A DNA stretch of 52,121 bases. Origin: JBJFGR01 sp051892875. Lineage in GTDB: Bacteria > Pseudomonadota > Gammaproteobacteria > Enterobacterales > Succinivibrionaceae. Location of the stretch: NCBI GenBank assembly GCA_051892875.1, contig JBJFGR010000069.1, positions 1 through 52,121 of the forward strand, written 5' to 3'. Below the pieces are notes generated by a model, which was given only the letters and a program-made list of their open reading frames with translations, was not told where the DNA came from and ran no database searches. Of the stretch, positions 51,597-52,121 are shown piece by piece. The position numbers and the translations under genes were made by a program. Each line of letters begins with the position of its first letter. Position 1 is the first letter of the stretch.

Positions 51597-52121
51597 ATGA
51601 ATTTGGTATTAGAAGACACAACAATTGAAAAGAAAAAAATCGATATACAGGATGCTTATGAAATTACATTTAGTCCAAGTATCACTGCTGAAAAATTAGT
51701 AGAAAATTTAAGTATAATCTTTGAATCTGAATATAAAAATCCAAAAGATATCTTTTTAACTAATTTAAAAGGTTTAGACATCGAATTAATCACAGAAGGA
51801 TTAAAATTTGCATTAAATTATAAAAACTTAAAAGACTCTTTAATGCTTCTTAATATCCTAAATTTAATTAAAACATATAATACTCTCGATGATTCCTTCT
51901 TTATGAATGAAAATATTTATATTTCTTCTATTGAGGATATGTTAGACTTGCGATTAAACCTAAAAGATGAAATTAAAGAGTTTAACAAAAAATTATCAAT
52001 GTACTTCATTTCTTTGATAAAATCTTACAATAAAACAATTTTTCTTCCTACAGACAAATGCGTCGACTTGCCTGAAATATACAAAAACATCTTTTTAAAT
52101 ATTGATTTATTAACATTAAGT
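51597..52121 (+). CDS. Hypothetical protein A' (partial, runs off the window)
   Basis: At least 175 residues from ATG 51597, truncated by the window end. Paralogue of 43002, with about half of the positions alike by eye (SLMLLNILNLIKTYNTLDDSFF, YFISLIKSYNKTIFLPTD). Its placement mirrors that of A beside the rSAM genes, so B/C-like genes may follow outside the window. Confidence 0.7.
   Translation, partial: MNLVLEDTTIEKKKIDIQDAYEITFSPSITAEKLVENLSIIFESEYKNPKDIFLTNLKGLDIELITEGLKFALNYKNLKDSLMLLNILNLIKTYNTLDDSFFMNENIYISSIEDMLDLRLNLKDEIKEFNKKLSMYFISLIKSYNKTIFLPTDKCVDLPEIYKNIFLNIDLLTLS

Noticed and set aside
1..52121. Alternative genetic code (TAG or TGA recoded, as in some huge phages)
   Set aside because: TAG ends genes such as 22213-23085, 23100-23978 and 10782-11144; TGA ends DHFR and gene A. 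The one in-frame TGA at 41360 is local.
1..52121. CRISPR array or transposon
   Set aside because: No regularly spaced direct repeats with unique spacers and no transposase or IS-type terminal repeats were seen; repeats found are fibre modules, paralogous genes and short motifs.

Overview
The window is part of the genome of a large, AT-rich, contractile-tailed (T4-like, myovirus-type) bacteriophage. It encodes a tail sheath protein and several trimeric-fibre-like proteins. It also has a T4-style replication and recombination set: a gp41/DnaB-like helicase, a UvsW-like helicase, gp46/gp47 (SbcC/SbcD) and a gp32-like ssDNA-binding protein. Nucleotide-metabolism genes (GMP reductase, DHFR, a MazG-like NTP pyrophosphatase) and phage tRNAs are present. 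A two-component spanin pair (small lipoprotein plus membrane-anchored coiled coil) implies a Gram-negative host. TAA, TAG and TGA all terminate clear genes, so the code appears standard. The exact host cannot be told from the sequence.

Layout. 1-1,171 (minus): tRNA-Glu(UUC), tRNA-Pro(UGG), a tRNA-Leu(UAA) interrupted after U34 by a 704-nt group I intron carrying an HNH endonuclease, and an initiator-type tRNA-fMet. 1,428-6,690 (minus): small genes, a MazG-like enzyme, and a 'fractured' GMP reductase. Its two halves each carry half of a split intein and are separated by a free-standing NUMOD3/Vsr-like homing endonuclease. 6,734-7,232 (plus): two tiny genes. 7,340-10,402 (minus): two helicases. 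10,495-18,544 (plus): nuclease, SWIM-like, glycosyltransferase and probable virion genes. 18,728-23,978 (plus): tail sheath and fibre genes. 24,038-25,553 (minus): lysis cassette. 25,646-33,208 (minus): three long fibre genes plus one small gene. 33,692-42,919 (minus): DHFR, a sigma-like factor, HNH, SSB, SbcCD and a radical SAM gene. 43,002-52,121: a radical SAM island.

The most unusual part is 42,008-51,496: seven radical SAM genes in about 9.5 kb. Four belong to one divergent family, one is a MiaB/RimO-type methylthiotransferase without a recognisable TRAM domain, and one has a SPASM-like cysteine-rich C-terminus. They are interleaved with two paralogous proteins, one of which has a 23-residue serine tract, and with a dUTPase-like-fold protein. 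Two copies of another unknown gene flank the plus- and minus-strand arms. I infer a phage-encoded post-translational (or tRNA/peptide) modification system, but its substrate is not known.

Regulation. A short motif, GTTCTA (often AAAGTTCTAAT), recurs in the intergenic gaps ahead of late and structural genes on both strands. A related TTCTATAT form precedes several replication genes. With the sigma-like protein at 34,552-35,583 this suggests phage-specific promoters. Rho-independent terminators separate several transcription units.
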